Source: Scleromitrula shiraiana (Eukaryota > Ascomycota > Leotiomycetes > Helotiales > Sclerotiniaceae). Taken from it: 64,000 nucleotides of DNA. The position numbers were made by a program, and so were the translations under genes. How positions within the stretch are numbered: the first letter of the stretch is position 1; each line of letters begins with the position of its first letter. The notes beneath the pieces were generated by a model. The model saw only the letters and a program-made list of their open reading frames with translations, ran no database searches and was not told where the DNA came from. Where the stretch lies: positions 2,604,001 to 2,668,000 of the forward strand of contig JABELC010000005.1 of assembly GCA_028455995.1 (NCBI GenBank). The letters are read 5' to 3'. Shown here piece by piece: positions 24,396 through 36,144 of the stretch.

Positions 24396-26165
24396 ATGCG
24401 ATTCCCATCATTACCCTCGGCCCTCCTACTTGGACTCGCCTTGCACGTTGGAGTGGAAGCCGCGAGCTCGGAAGACAAGAAACCTAAGATTGTAGATCCA
24501 TGTACGATATCTTCGACGACCGGGTCATTCTTCGACCTTAGACCATTATCGATAAAAGCGCCTGACGAGGGGAAGAAGCCGGCCAAAAATGCGAAGACGG
24601 ATAGCTGGCATGCGAGAGGATATGATTACAAGGCAAATTTTACACTGAATGTGTGTGCGCCGATAGTAGAAGAAGTAAAGGATGTAGTGGGGGTAGATAA
24701 AAAACTGTGGCAAAATGTCAGCGCAATGTATGAATATGATGGGAAGAAATATTCAGTGGGGTAAGTTGTTTGTTGGGTTGTGAGGGAGTGCGGACTCGAA
24801 GGGTCATGTTATGCTAATCACCAAAATCCTCCAGACAACAATTCGCCAATCTAACACTTCGAGGGAGGAAGCTCGTCCTAGAATATAAGAATGGTTCACC
24901 ATGTGGCGGTAAGAATAAAAAAAGAGAAGCAAAATGGGCCGATGACGACGACGACGATGATGATGATAAGAACGTCCGCCGAAAATCAAGCATCATATCC
25001 TTCCACTGCGAGAAAGATCCTCTCGCCCTCCCATCCGCCTCTTACGTAGGAACCGACCCAGAAGAATGCGCCTATTTTTTCGAAGTCCGATCACAAGCCG
25101 CATGCGGGGGATCCGAACCCGCCAAACAAACCGTTGGCCCCGGCGCCGTATTCGCCATCATCGGCGTCATAGCCATCATGGTATATTTCCTCGGCGGCGT
25201 CTTCTACCAACGTAACGTCGCGCACGCGCGAGGATGGAGACAGCTGCCCAACTATAGCTTTTGGGCGGGCATTGGAAATTTCATAAAGGTGAGCGGGCAT
25301 ACTTGTTTTCAGAGATCCAAGCATCAGATTTTTCCTCGTGTAGCGTCAGTTAGGGATGGGGATGCGATTTTGCCGACTATGGAGGTGAGGAGGACGTCGA
25401 GTCGAAGATCGAATCATAAATCTTTTCTTCGCTCGGAGTAATTGATCGTTTTTTATCATTATTTATCGTTACTCTTCTTCTTCTTCCTCTTTATATACGA
25501 GTTCAATGTTACTTCTTTGGAAAACATTGGACGCAAATGCAAAGAATGCTTGCATACATACATGCATTAGAACGTATATACACATAATAGTTTTGTTTTG
25601 TTTTTTATTGTTTTTTTATTGGAGAAAATTAGGATAGCACAGCAGCATAGCATATCATACCCGGGGTTTCAAAAATATCAGAAAATTACATTCCTAGTCC
25701 TACTCTATCCCAGTTCTTTTTCTTATTTCTATTTGTCTTGTCCAATATACATACACAACTACATACACGTTCATATACATAGCTACATTTATATATTATA
25801 TCTCACAAGCGTGACAAAATACAAGACATAATATGTACCATTCAATCATCCCCTGCAATTCGCAAACCAAACCAAACCAACTCGCTAACAACCCCCCCCC
25901 CCCCCCCTCACAGGACATATTCATAATAACCACCTCATCCTGTTCCCGGTGTCTCCCCACCCGTCACTCCCGCGGCACCTACAGCAATCTCTCGATCTCC
26001 GCAAATGGCCATAGTAGTCATAACTCGAACTCGAACTCGAGAGGAAGAGATGATACGAGGGGGAGAGGGGTGAATGCGAGTGCGAATGAGAGTGGACGGA
26101 ATGGGGGGGGATCAGATGATGAGAATAGGTTGATTGATCAGTTGGATGAGGAGTGGGATGATTGA
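24396..26165 (+). CDS. MRL1: Mannose-6-phosphate-receptor-like vacuolar sorting receptor
   Basis: Exons 24396-24760, 24835-25288 and 25914-26165 give 356 aa. A signal peptide (residues 1-22) is followed by a lumenal domain with T-T-G-S-F-F-D-L-R-P and W-x-A-R-G-Y-D-Y. Further lumenal blocks are N-x-C-A-P-I-V, G-x-Q-Q-F-A-N-L-T-L-R-G-R-K-L-V and an E-C-A-Y-F-F-E-V block with paired cysteines. This is the pattern of the MRH/M6P-receptor (Mrl1/Atg27-like) family. One transmembrane helix lies at about 221-243. The cytosolic tail starts Y-Q-R-N-V-A-H-A-R-G-W-R-Q-L-P-N-Y and ends with an acidic, dileucine-like E-N-R-L-I-D-Q-L-D-E-E-W. In yeast Mrl1 cycles between Golgi and endosome; role here by inference. 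An unusual D-repeat (about 156-164) sits in the lumenal part. Intron 2 is 625 nt, far longer than other introns in the window. Confidence 0.87.
25892..25907 (+). repeat. C homopolymer (16 nt) in the intron acceptor region
   Basis: The run lies between a CTAAC branch-point motif (25884-25888) and the CACAG acceptor of the long intron of the receptor gene, so it replaces the usual polypyrimidine tract. Confidence 0.9.
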
Positions 26166-27113
26166 TTGAGAGATTGATTGATTGATAGATTGAGAGATGG
26201 GTTTTTGGGTTTGGTTTACTTGGGCATGGGACAGGTTGGGATGGGATGGGGTGGGATGGGATAGGCTAATCAATGAATTGAATTGTATCAAATGGAATGC
26301 TTCGATCTCGGTCTCGGGCTTGGGCTTAGGCTATCCTTTTTTCTGGTGCTGGCGCTGATCATCCAGTAGCTGGAATTTACTGGATGTCTGGATGGCGTAA
26401 TGGAGAGATATACATGGATGGGCATATATTTATATTTATATTCATATTCATATTCATATTCATATGAATGGATGATTGAATGAATGATTGAATGAATGAT
26501 TGAATGATTGAATGAATGAATAGATTTTCTTCATCACTTACCTAGTACACCCTCCATCAATTGAAAAGATCAAACATGGAAACATATAAATATATAAATA
26601 TAGAAACACAGAAGAAAACTATCTAACCAGTATAGATGACCAGCTAGCCACCAGCTAGATACATTGGCTGATGTGATATAATATGATTTCCATTATATTC
26701 TCAACTTGCCAATTGAACCTTACAGATCATCATATATATAGTATTTATTTAACTATTTTCTTCATCTCATCTCATCACATCACATCTCCTCTCGTAACAT
26801 CTCATAACATAACATCTCTTCCTTGAATATTTATCTACCTGCCTATCTACCTGTCTACCTACCTACTTGAACACATATGAAATATATATACATCAAATAT
26901 CCATCAAATATCCATCAAATATCTCCCCAACTCCCTCCAAATGGACAGTCACGGTAATACCCGTATAAGTAAGTATCTTTACTTATGTATATATAAATAC
27001 GCTATCCACACAGTAAAGCACGAATGGATATATTCGAGGTACCTTCATCTATCTTCTCCCCTTTTCATCTCCGCATATCTATCTATCCCATATCTATCCC
27101 AAAAAATCATACG

Positions 27114-27189
27114 AATAATGAATAATGAATAATGAATAATGAATAATGAATAATGAATAATGAATAATGAATAATGAATAATGAATAAT
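27114..27189. repeat. 7-bp tandem repeat (AATAATG)n
   Basis: About eleven copies of the heptamer, nearly perfect. Confidence 0.92.
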
Positions 27190-27214
27190 ATTACACTGCA
27201 AACTGGCATACATA

Positions 27215-27251
27215 TCTCATTACATTACATTACATTACATTACATTACATA
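27215..27251. repeat. (CATTA)n pentanucleotide tract
   Basis: About seven copies of the pentamer. Confidence 0.9.
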
Positions 27252-27593
27252 ACATTCGTTAACAGAAGCCTGAAATACACCATTTCATTGCGAATATGTA
27301 AGTAAAGTATGCATGTATTCATTCATTCATCCATCTATTCATCCATCCATTCATTCATTTATTCATTTATTCCGATAGCAGCCCTAACCCACCTAACCCA
27401 ACTAATGTGAATAATTCAGATACATGCATCCCATAGTATACCATAACATACATCAATGCATGCACGAACGCACGAATCCCAAAACATTCGTTCAAGTACC
27501 CGTATGCCTTGCCTTGTCTTCATTTCAGTTCCTTTCCTTTCCATTGCATTCTATTGCATTCAATTCATATCATATCACCTATCCCACCAACCT

Positions 27594-27708
27594 ATCCATC
27601 CATCCATCCATCCATCCATCCATCCATCCATCCATCCATCCATCCATCCATCCATCCATCCATCCATCCATCCATCCATCCATCCATCCATCCATCCATC
27701 CATCCATT
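27594..27708. repeat. (ATCC)n tract, ~28 copies
   Basis: The longest perfect microsatellite in the window, about 113 bp, flanked by imperfect CCCAT and CCAAA pentamers up to about 27830. It translates as PSIH on one strand and MDGW on the other. Confidence 0.96.
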
Positions 27709-28262
27709 CCATACCAATCCGACCAAACCATCCCAAACCTTCCCATCCCATCCCAGACCAAGAAAACCCCCAATCCCATCCCAAAGTACCCCAAACCAAA
27801 CCCCTATTTTAACATCACTTAACCTAACCACCCACCGGTCCCGTCGCGCCTCCAAATTTTACTAAATGTACATTTTACAATACTATACTCCATACCGATC
27901 CATTGCAACCAACCAACCAACCTCATGTCCTGGCCGGAGGCGGAGGAAGATAAAAATACAAAAAAATGGAGGAAAAAAAAGCAGATCAAGGGAAAAAATC
28001 GATTAAAAACGCCGCATGGAAGCATAACATAACTAGTGAACTTCGTAAAATGAAAATGTGATGATGGAGTAAAAAAAGGTAGGTTACCTAGCTAAGGTGT
28101 TGGAACACAGACGGTAGAAACTACTCTAGTTAATACAGATAGATAAGATGTGAGTGATGAAAATTTTTGGTAAAATGGTAAGATGGTAAGATGGTATGAG
28201 AAACGAATGCCGATTTGCATTTTCTGTTATACATCAAAAGTGGAGAATGATGAAGAAATAAC

Positions 28263-30401
28263 TTATGGACGTGTTGTAAGTCCCGAGCCTGGAGCAGAGA
28301 GGTTCGCAACTGGTGCATGATAGTCTCCAATACTTTGGAAACCCCTATACAAAATGTTAGTATTAACCCCTCCTTGATGAATATGGAAAACAACTCACTT
28401 GCTAAGATCATATCCCCTTTCCTCCTCTTCTTCAAGCTCGTCAACTTCAGGAATTTGAAGCTTGCTAGACATGCCATTCCTAGTAGGACTCATAGCGGAT
28501 GCTCTACGAATTGGAGGTGGGCTGCTACTAGGGTAAAGATTTGGACCACTCCTTGATCCTTTTATTGGGCTTACATCGAAGGTATTTCCTCTGAAGGGAG
28601 TGCTTTCAATACCGGCAAATTTCCAGAAAGGAGCGGGGGAACTGGTTGGCATATGTTGACTGGGTCGCTGCGCGGTACTAGGAGGTGCTAGGTGAGGATG
28701 AACGCGATGAGGAGCTGGGGTAACAAAAGTGTTGCCATCATCTTGTTGATAGGAGGAAGATAGAGTAGGTGGGGACCCAGGAATATTATCAGAAAGACCC
28801 AAAGTAGTATTATGTGCTCGTCTGTGACGAGGAAGTGGGCTTCCGTCGCCTGGGAAGTCGTTTTGAGGAGGTGGAACCTGGTGGGCACGGTCAGGGGTGA
28901 ATTGGGGTGCGTTTGGCGGATATGAGCCCCTACGAGGTGAGCCAGAATCTGGTGATGGCTTCTCTTTGATGGCGGAACTTGGATCGATCAGGTCTCTTGA
29001 GCTACGACGCGCATGATTTAATGGTGATCCTGGTAGTGAAGATCCTCGATGACCTCCTCTACCGCCACGTACACAGTTCTTTACCATTTCATCGTGCCAT
29101 TCTTCACGGATACACCATTTCATACCTTTTCCAGGTTCATCCTTTTCACGCTCCACCTTATAGAAAGCCTTGCTCAAAGACAAATTATGACGAATTGAAT
29201 TCTGAATACAATATTAGTAAACAAAACATGCACATCTCAGACTAAAACTTACCTGCCATCCTCCACCTCGAGCAAATCTGTAGTATGCATACTTCTTTGT
29301 AATATATTCGTAAATACCAGCAAGTGTAACCCTCTCATCTGGCGCATTGATGATTGCCTGAGTAATCAATTGAGCATAACTGTAAGTGGGTTTGATCTCG
29401 TAGCTGGTATCGATGCTGAGGTCGACATTGGAATTCTCAGGATTCATAAGAACTATACCAGACTCATAAACACTAGGAGAGGGCTTATCTGAATTGAGAC
29501 CTTTCTTCGCATGAGAACTTGAGGGGGTGCCAGGTCGTTGGTAATTCTTAGGAGCAGGGGCAATTGGCAAAGGACCTGGATTCTGACCTCGTGGGGCGGC
29601 TGGAAGAGCGTCCGGTGTTGATGCTCTGTGTCTTTTTTGACTATCGTCTGCGGTCTGCTCCGATTGTATCAAACCAGCTCGTGCTAGATATGATTTATGG
29701 ACATGTATACTTCCGGGCTGAGGCAAAACAAACATCATCTCGACACCTCCAATTTCGATAACAGATCCACAACGCAACATCTTATTCTCTCCACGGGTCA
29801 AGGTTTCGGTATCAACTCTAACTCCATTGCGGCCATGGACTGAAACAAACCAATCATCCTTGTAGTAAATTACGGCGTGTTGTCTGGATATTAATTTGCT
29901 CGGTCCAAGATCAACATGAACCATACTTTCATCATCTGTAGCCTCCGGATCTAAATTGGCAGTTGCATGTGATGAACCTTCGGGTGGTCGGCCAAGTACA
30001 ATCTTGAGAACCTTGATATAGTAAGTGAAGTCCTTGCCAGATAACTTTGCGAAAGCCGAAATTCCCTCGCCATTATGCTGTTCGTGTCTCGAATCGGCAT
30101 GATCCTCACGGACTTGGATGAAATAAGGTACGAGTAGATGGGAAGTAACTACGGATGCGGATTCCTGTTCAATCGGTATAGTTTCGGGTAGGTCGACATA
30201 GCGAGTAGACGAATCTGGCGAGGATTCTTCGATCTGCGAGTTATGTTAACAACCTGTATGCATGCATGCGCGTTGATCCGAGTAACATGCCTTTTCCTTC
30301 TTTCTTCTCTTAGCAGGACGGGAAGGTGATGAGTCTGGAACATCAACCGGGTCGTTGATTACATCTCGACGCCCCTTCTGGGCACGTTTACTGGATGGCA
30401 T
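28263..30401 (-). CDS. FHA-domain forkhead transcription factor (Fkh1/Fkh2 type)
   Basis: Exons 30401-30291, 30233-29253, 29201-28399 and 28344-28263 give 658 aa. A basic N-terminus (K-R-A-Q-K-G-R-R, K-R-R-K-K-E-K) precedes an FHA domain at about 97-210. It shows the expected G-R, S-R-Q-H and H-G-x-N-G residues for phosphothreonine binding. The forkhead domain spans about 318-406: Y-S-Y-A-Q-L-I near its start, then W-Q-N-S-I-R-H-N-L-S-L, the recognition helix, and W-C-I-R-E-E-W. Intron 2 splits W-Q|N-S. The Pro/Ser-rich tail has many S-P sites, consistent with CDK control. FHA plus forkhead in this order is the yeast Fkh1/Fkh2 architecture; these drive the G2/M gene cluster. Intron 1 (30234-30290) is GC-AG (AAG|GCATGT). 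The last exon encodes 26 residues only. Which of Fkh1 or Fkh2 it matches cannot be told. Confidence 0.92.
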
Positions 30402-32306
30402 TTCTTGCGACAATATTGACTCGATGATTGAATTTGCATATGATATTGTAGGATTCGAATAATTCGTGGTCGGAAACTAGAAAGAACAATGAATATGAAA
30501 TCGTGTATTGTAGGAAGAGAGGGGCAGAAGTGCATTAACCCTTGCGACAAAGTATCATTGACTGGACTGACCTTTTTAATGGATGGAGGGGGGAAAGATG
30601 ACTGTAGGGATTGTGTTGCGATATGATAACTTACAAATTATCATGCAGATTGATTGATTGATTGATTGATTTTTAACAACCACTTTGTTAACAATCAGTT
30701 ATATAATTGATTGTAAAGATGTCGCGATGATATTATTTCTTTCTTAATACTGGTATGTTTTCCCTTATTACAGTTTTTTTGGTTTTCTCCTTCCTTCCTT
30801 CCTTCCACACAATCGTCTTTCTATAACCTATCGTCACGCAGCAGGCGCGTCCTAGTAGATGCTTGTTTCTTGATCAATTTATTCCTCAATGGTTTGTTCA
30901 GTAGTTTGTTTGAGATTCTTCGTATTTGGGGTTTTTTTGGCTACAAGCTTTTCTTCAAATAGTAAAAGATAGAAATCAAAAATTAAATTGATTAAAAATT
31001 TGAAGAAAGTTGTAAGATTTGTGGGAAAAGTAATTGAATCAAAAAAGTGAGATGTTGGTGGATTGATTGTTGAAAGGGTTTATTGAAAATTTGGGGTAGA
31101 TTTGGGGGGGAGGGTGGGGGTGAACACCAATGACTTTTCGCGATCCATCCTTAGAGAGAAAAGCTTAGAAATTTTCCAAAATCCATCATCAATCAGCTAG
31201 TATAGCTTTGCAGCTTTTTTTCTTTTTCTTTTTTCTTTTTTCTTTTTTTTTTATTAATTACAAAAATTTGATGTAATAATATTTGATGTTTTTTATGTTT
31301 TTATGTTTTTATCTTTTGACCTTATGACCTTATGATTGGTTAGATTATAATTTGAAAACAATCAATAGACAATGGATTTTTTTGTCGTTTTTTTCCCTCT
31401 CCTCTTCTTACTTTCTTACTTTCCATAGTAGATTAATGACTCGTTGAGTGGTTAAGTTAATTAAGTGAATTGAGGAATAAATATTAATATTAATCTAATA
31501 ATTATTATATTATAACTTCATAAATACATAATAAATATAAGTGAGTTCTTGTAAGAGAAGAAGATAATTACATTACATTACATCACAGTACAATATAAAA
31601 GATTTCCTTACAGTTCAAATTTTTATTTATTATTTTGTAGTCAATATTGACATCCATCGCACCCACCCCATCCATAAATAGACAGGTAAGGTACTTTTTT
31701 TCACGCGTTGGGTTCGCATTATTTACTTTCTAGAGTTCAATCCACTTGAATCATTTTATCCATTTTATCCATTTTTATACATTTTATCCCCACCAGGGCC
31801 AAGTACTCTCGGTACTTATTAAAAGTACAACCAAAATAATTTTCATATCAAAGATCTACTTATTAGTTATTAGTTATTAATCCCGTACTAGTATGCATGA
31901 TGCATCATTCATTTACTTTGAATCGCGCTATCTACGTAGTTATCTGTCTATTAGTATTCAACCGTTCAACTTGTTATATTATGTTTTATTTAATCTAATA
32001 AAGTTTAATAAATCTAATAAAATTTAATAAAATTTAGCAAAATTTAGTAAAATTTAGTAAAACTTAATATAATATAATAAAATAAAATAAAACACTTCAC
32101 TTGCACTTGTAAGATTATCTACCAGTTATCACACAAGTCAATCACCACACTTAATAATTTAACCTCGGTAGGTAGTAAAAATAAAAACAAAAACAAAAAT
32201 AAAAATAACCCTGCCAGACTTCAAATCTTAGTAGTAGAACTACTAATGAACAATTCCATCACACTTGAGGTCTGGTCGTCTGGTCTGGTTAAACATAGAA
32301 TAAATA

Positions 32307-32335
32307 CATCAGATCAGATCAGATCAGATCAGATC
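32307..32335. repeat. (GATCA)n pentanucleotide tract
   Basis: Five to six copies of GATCA; each unit contains a GATC site. Confidence 0.88.
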
Positions 32336-32616
32336 AATTTAGTGTATCGTCATCGATCATTAATCGAATTACATGCACATACACATGTACATATACATGC
32401 ATCAATCGAATCGAATCAAATCAAATCAATCTTATCTCGTACAAGTATACATACAGTTTAAGTACCTTACTTATTATTATTTACCCAAGCACATACTCTA
32501 CATACATACATACGCACATTAAAAAAAAAAAATTACCAAAGCTCTACGTGTCAAGTTCGTGCTCTAGATTATATTGTTTCATTCATGCGCATCAGATAGA
32601 TCCAGTACCCACTTGA

Positions 32617-32668
32617 TTGCAGAAGCAGAAGCAGAAACACAAGCAGAAGCAGAAGCAGAAGCAGAGCA
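32617..32668. repeat. (AGCAGA)n hexanucleotide tract
   Basis: About eight copies of AGCAGA with two interruptions, outside any gene. Confidence 0.88.
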
Positions 32669-32841
32669 CAGAACAAAGTCAGTAGTTCTAATATCTAATA
32701 CATACTAAAGTACTAAAGTACTAATAAAATTATTAGTGGGGTGGGTCAAGTACCTATTCGAAGTCAACCGTTGATATCAACTATATATCAATTACATCAT
32801 TCAAAACCAAACTGTGCAATCCTTGTCCTTGAAAATTGACT

Positions 32842-32887
32842 TATTTTACTTGTACTTGTACTTGTACTTGTACTTTTACTTTTACTT
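32842..32887. repeat. (TACTTG)n hexanucleotide tract
   Basis: About seven copies of TACTTG/TACTTT. A (TTTC)n tract follows at about 32925-32974. Confidence 0.88.
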
Positions 32888-33529
32888 GATTGTCTGATAT
32901 CTTGCAAGCAGTATATAATCAATCCTCCTTTCTTTCTTTCTTTCATTCTTTCTTTCTTTCATTCTTTCTTTCTTATTCATGTCATAAATGGTAAGATTTT
33001 GTGTATTGAAATTCAACTTTTTACATGTATTATTAATAATTACTAAAGTGTTGCTTGCTCTGCTCTGCTCTGCTTTGCTTTGCTTTGTTTTGCTTATGGC
33101 CCTCAGAAGTTCGTGCATACGGCCGCATCCCATCTAACTCGTGCCAGTCCATCCATCCATCCATCCATTAAAAACAGATCAACCAATATGACCCTTCCAT
33201 CCGATACGCTACTGCCTCCATACCCCCTCCCCTCCCCCTTAAACCTTCCATCAAATAAGAAAGCAAGCAAGCAAGCAAACATAATGAATGCCATACTTCC
33301 TTCCCCCCTTGTAACCGAAGCGTCATTATTTTCCATAAATGATGTAAATAAAAACCCATTAAAATCCATCCATTCATTCGTTCATTCATTCATCCATTGC
33401 CAAAAACCAAGCCAAAGCAAACCAAAGCAAGTAAAAATCTGGAAGAAACAGAAATAGAGAAAGAGAAATTTAAACCCCTCATCTCATCAACTAACCAACC
33501 AACCTACAACTAACCCTAGTTAAAAAAAA

Positions 33530-36144
33530 CTAAGCAAAAGCCATCACCGCCACCGCCCCCACAAGCGCCAACACCATCGGCCCACCCGTCGCAACAGCCG
33601 CCGCATTAGTGGAGACCTCGAGCGGCGCCGACGGCGTCACGACAGACGTGCTGGGTTTTACCGAGACGGTGGGGACGACGGTGATGGTTGAGGGCGCGAG
33701 GACGGTGGATGTGGCCGTGATGGTGCTGTTGCCGTAGTAGGTGGTGGGGAGCGTGACGGTTTTGAGGACGGGGATGGTGATGAGGGCGGTTTCGGTGAGG
33801 ATGGCGCCGAGGGTTGTGGCGGCCTAGATTGGGGGGGGAGAGGGGTTGTTAGAAAGGGGGTTCTGGGATTGGGATTTGGAGTGGGGGATTTGGAGTTGGG
33901 AGGGAGGGGATGGATAACTTACCCAGACGGTTACTTCTGAGACTGGGGCAGCGAGGGTTGATGTGATGGTATAGGCGGAAGTGAGAGAAATAGTATTTGT
34001 TTTGGTGGCCGTGAGGACAATTGTAGATCCAGCGCTCACGGTGGTATAAACAGATTCTATGCAAGTGGTTGTTTGATAGACCTCTGTTGTCTCGTATTCT
34101 GTTGCTTGATGCGTGGTGCTAATTTGATGTTAGTTTGACGTATTTTGGAGTTTAGGGAAGGGGATCGAAAACTCACTATTGGACGATGGTTGTTGGGACT
34201 CTCACTTCGGTTACTAGAGTGCTTGTGTATATGTTTGTGATGGGAGTTCCGGCTAGTTGGTTATCATTAGCAGAAATTCTAAACTAAAAGGGGAGAGATG
34301 TATGCATACAAACTGTTTTTACTTCTGTTACTGGGCAGAGACTTGTGGAAGTTTGGTAGACATATGTCTCGACACTTTAAACTCTGTTATCAGTGGAAAA
34401 TACACTGAATTCTGCAAGCAAGACTTACTTAGTAGTCTGGCCTGGCACAGTCTTGGTAATCTCCACAGTTGGAGACAATTCAGTAACGATCAGACTCGTA
34501 GAAGTATATATAACCGTGACCAGCTCGCCGCTGACAGTTTTGGTCTCGGTGACTGGGCATAGACTGGTGATTGTTTTGTAGACTCCTGTAGCAAGACTAA
34601 TCCCATTCTGTTAGTTCCCTCTAGAAGTTCATCGATATCGGTAAGCTTACGTTGTGGTATGAGGAGCTCCAGTGACGGTGGCTTCAACGGTACTTGGTAA
34701 GAGAGTTGTGATCAAGTTTGTAGTGGTATATACAACAGTTACCAGCTTGCCGCTGACGGTTTTGGTTTCGGTTACAGGACATAGACTGGTGATTGTCTCA
34801 TAGACTCCTGTAGCAACACTGATTCCATTTTGTTAGCTCTTCCTAACTGTTTGTCATTATTTTGGTATCCTTACGTTGTAGTGTGAGGAGCTCCAGTGAC
34901 TGTGGCTTCAACAGTGCTTGGCAAGAGAGTTACGATCAAGCTTGTAGTCGTATAGGTGACAGTAACTACTTCGCCACTGATTGTTTTGGTTTCGGTAACG
35001 GGACATAGACTAGTAATCGTTTCATATACTCCTGTGACAGCACTGGTACCATTTGTTAGCGTTTCATGGCTGTCTGCCTGTTGATAGTCGATAACCTTAC
35101 GTTTTAGTGTGAGGAGCTCCAGTGACAGTAGCTTCAACAGTGGTCGGTACATTAGTTACAATAAAGCTGGTGGTCGTGTAGGTGACAGTAACTACGTTGC
35201 CGCCGATTGTCTTGGTTTCGGTAACAGGACATAAGCTGGTGATGGTTTCGTAAACTTCCGTCTCCACACTATATACAACATTAGCTTGAATGATCTCAAC
35301 TGCCGTGTGGTATCTAAGAGGAATGCCAGAGCTAGAAACCTCATTTCACTTTCATTCTATATCTAATTCAAGCGAGAGCATTCGAAAGTCTAATGTATGA
35401 GGTTAAACGTGGCAATGAGCGATGAACTATCATCAATGAAGTATCTCACGCGGACTGACTTCAAACTCGAAGACTCTGGAAGCTTAATTGAGATAGAATA
35501 ACGGGCTATCATCACAAATTCTTGAATTAATGGAATAAACATACGCTGTAGTTTGTTCAGGTCCAGGAACAGTAGTATAGTAGGTTGTGGGAACAGCTGT
35601 TAACGCATTAGAACATTCCACTACGAAAATGCTCGATCTTAATTACTTACCAGTCTCAACCACAGAAGTCGTTGTATAGGTTTTAGTGTAAGTTGTTCCA
35701 GCCCCCGTGATAGTCTCAGTTACTGGACAGGTAGTTGTATAGGTGACAAGAACCTGTGATATAAGTTAATTAAGATTGATATGAGTATTTGAATAGAGAA
35801 ATATACTTCTGTCGTTGTTGATGCCTCTCCAGTGGGACCTGGAACAGTAACAACTCCACCAGCTCCGCATCCTCCAATACAGCTTGTAACTGTTATAATG
35901 GATGTCGTGATATCAGTGACCACTGCAGTGGTTCCACGTTCTGTTTTTGTTGAGGTGACCTAGTACGGGGATTAATTTCATCTCATGTATGTCGAGAGCA
36001 TCAACATACTGGACATATTGTAGTTGTAGTGTAAGTAGTCAATGTGGTCGTATCTTCCTTAGGAGTTGAATACCATCTTGGAGCTTGAAGACCATGAGCG
36101 ATCGTGGAGCTCGCAAGAGCCAACAAAGCGAGAGCTGACTTCAT
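33530..36144 (-). CDS. Threonine-rich, probably GPI-anchored wall protein with tandem exon modules
   Basis: Twelve exons, 581 aa: 36144-36010, 35959-35807, 35753-35651, 35596-35545, 35268-35101, 35042-34875, 34818-34651, 34596-34429, 34374-34310, 34252-34177, 34118-33923 and 33823-33530. The signal peptide is residues 1-17 (M-K-S-A-L-A-L-L-A-L-A-S-S). A C-terminal Ser/Thr/Pro/Ala region ends in a hydrophobic segment (V-L-A-L-V-G-A-V-A-V-M-A-F-A), as expected for GPI attachment. The body is made of repeats with core Y-E-T-I-T-S-L-C-P-V-T-E-T-K-T, then V-T-V-x-Y-T-T-T. Exons 5-8 each encode exactly one 56-residue unit; exons 3/4 and 9/10 encode diverged units. One cysteine per unit (L-C-P-V) could form disulphides. 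Likely a heavily O-glycosylated cell-surface protein or adhesin; no catalytic motif seen. The last exon is markedly GC-richer than the others. Confidence 0.88.
34429..35268 (-). repeat. Four tandem exon+intron modules
   Basis: Exons 35268-35101, 35042-34875, 34818-34651 and 34596-34429 are all 168 nt and all flanked by introns interrupting a codon after its second base. The introns between them (58, 56 and 54 nt) are also alike: GTAAGG or GTAAGC starts and GCTAACAAATGG-type branch regions. The repeat unit of about 222-226 bp is therefore an intron plus an exon. Confidence 0.95.

Larger units (their letters stand above)
26166..28262. other. 2.1-kb convergent, microsatellite-dense region
   Basis: This lies between the 3' ends of the receptor and forkhead genes. 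No gene; open frames at 27424-27865 on both strands are translations of the ATCC repeat. Several tandem repeats are listed separately. Confidence 0.75.
30402..33529. other. 3.1-kb AT- and repeat-rich intergenic region
   Basis: It contains the forkhead promoter/leader (GATT repeats at 30650-30671 and T-rich runs) and the 3' flank of the wall-protein gene. Long stretches at 31480-32100 are over 75% AT with TAATAAAATTTA-type near-repeats. No gene is seen; the frame 33080-33457 is low complexity. Confidence 0.65.

Noticed and set aside
27424..27865. Proline/histidine-rich frames in three phases and both strands
   Set aside because: All are translations of the ATCC tandem repeat.
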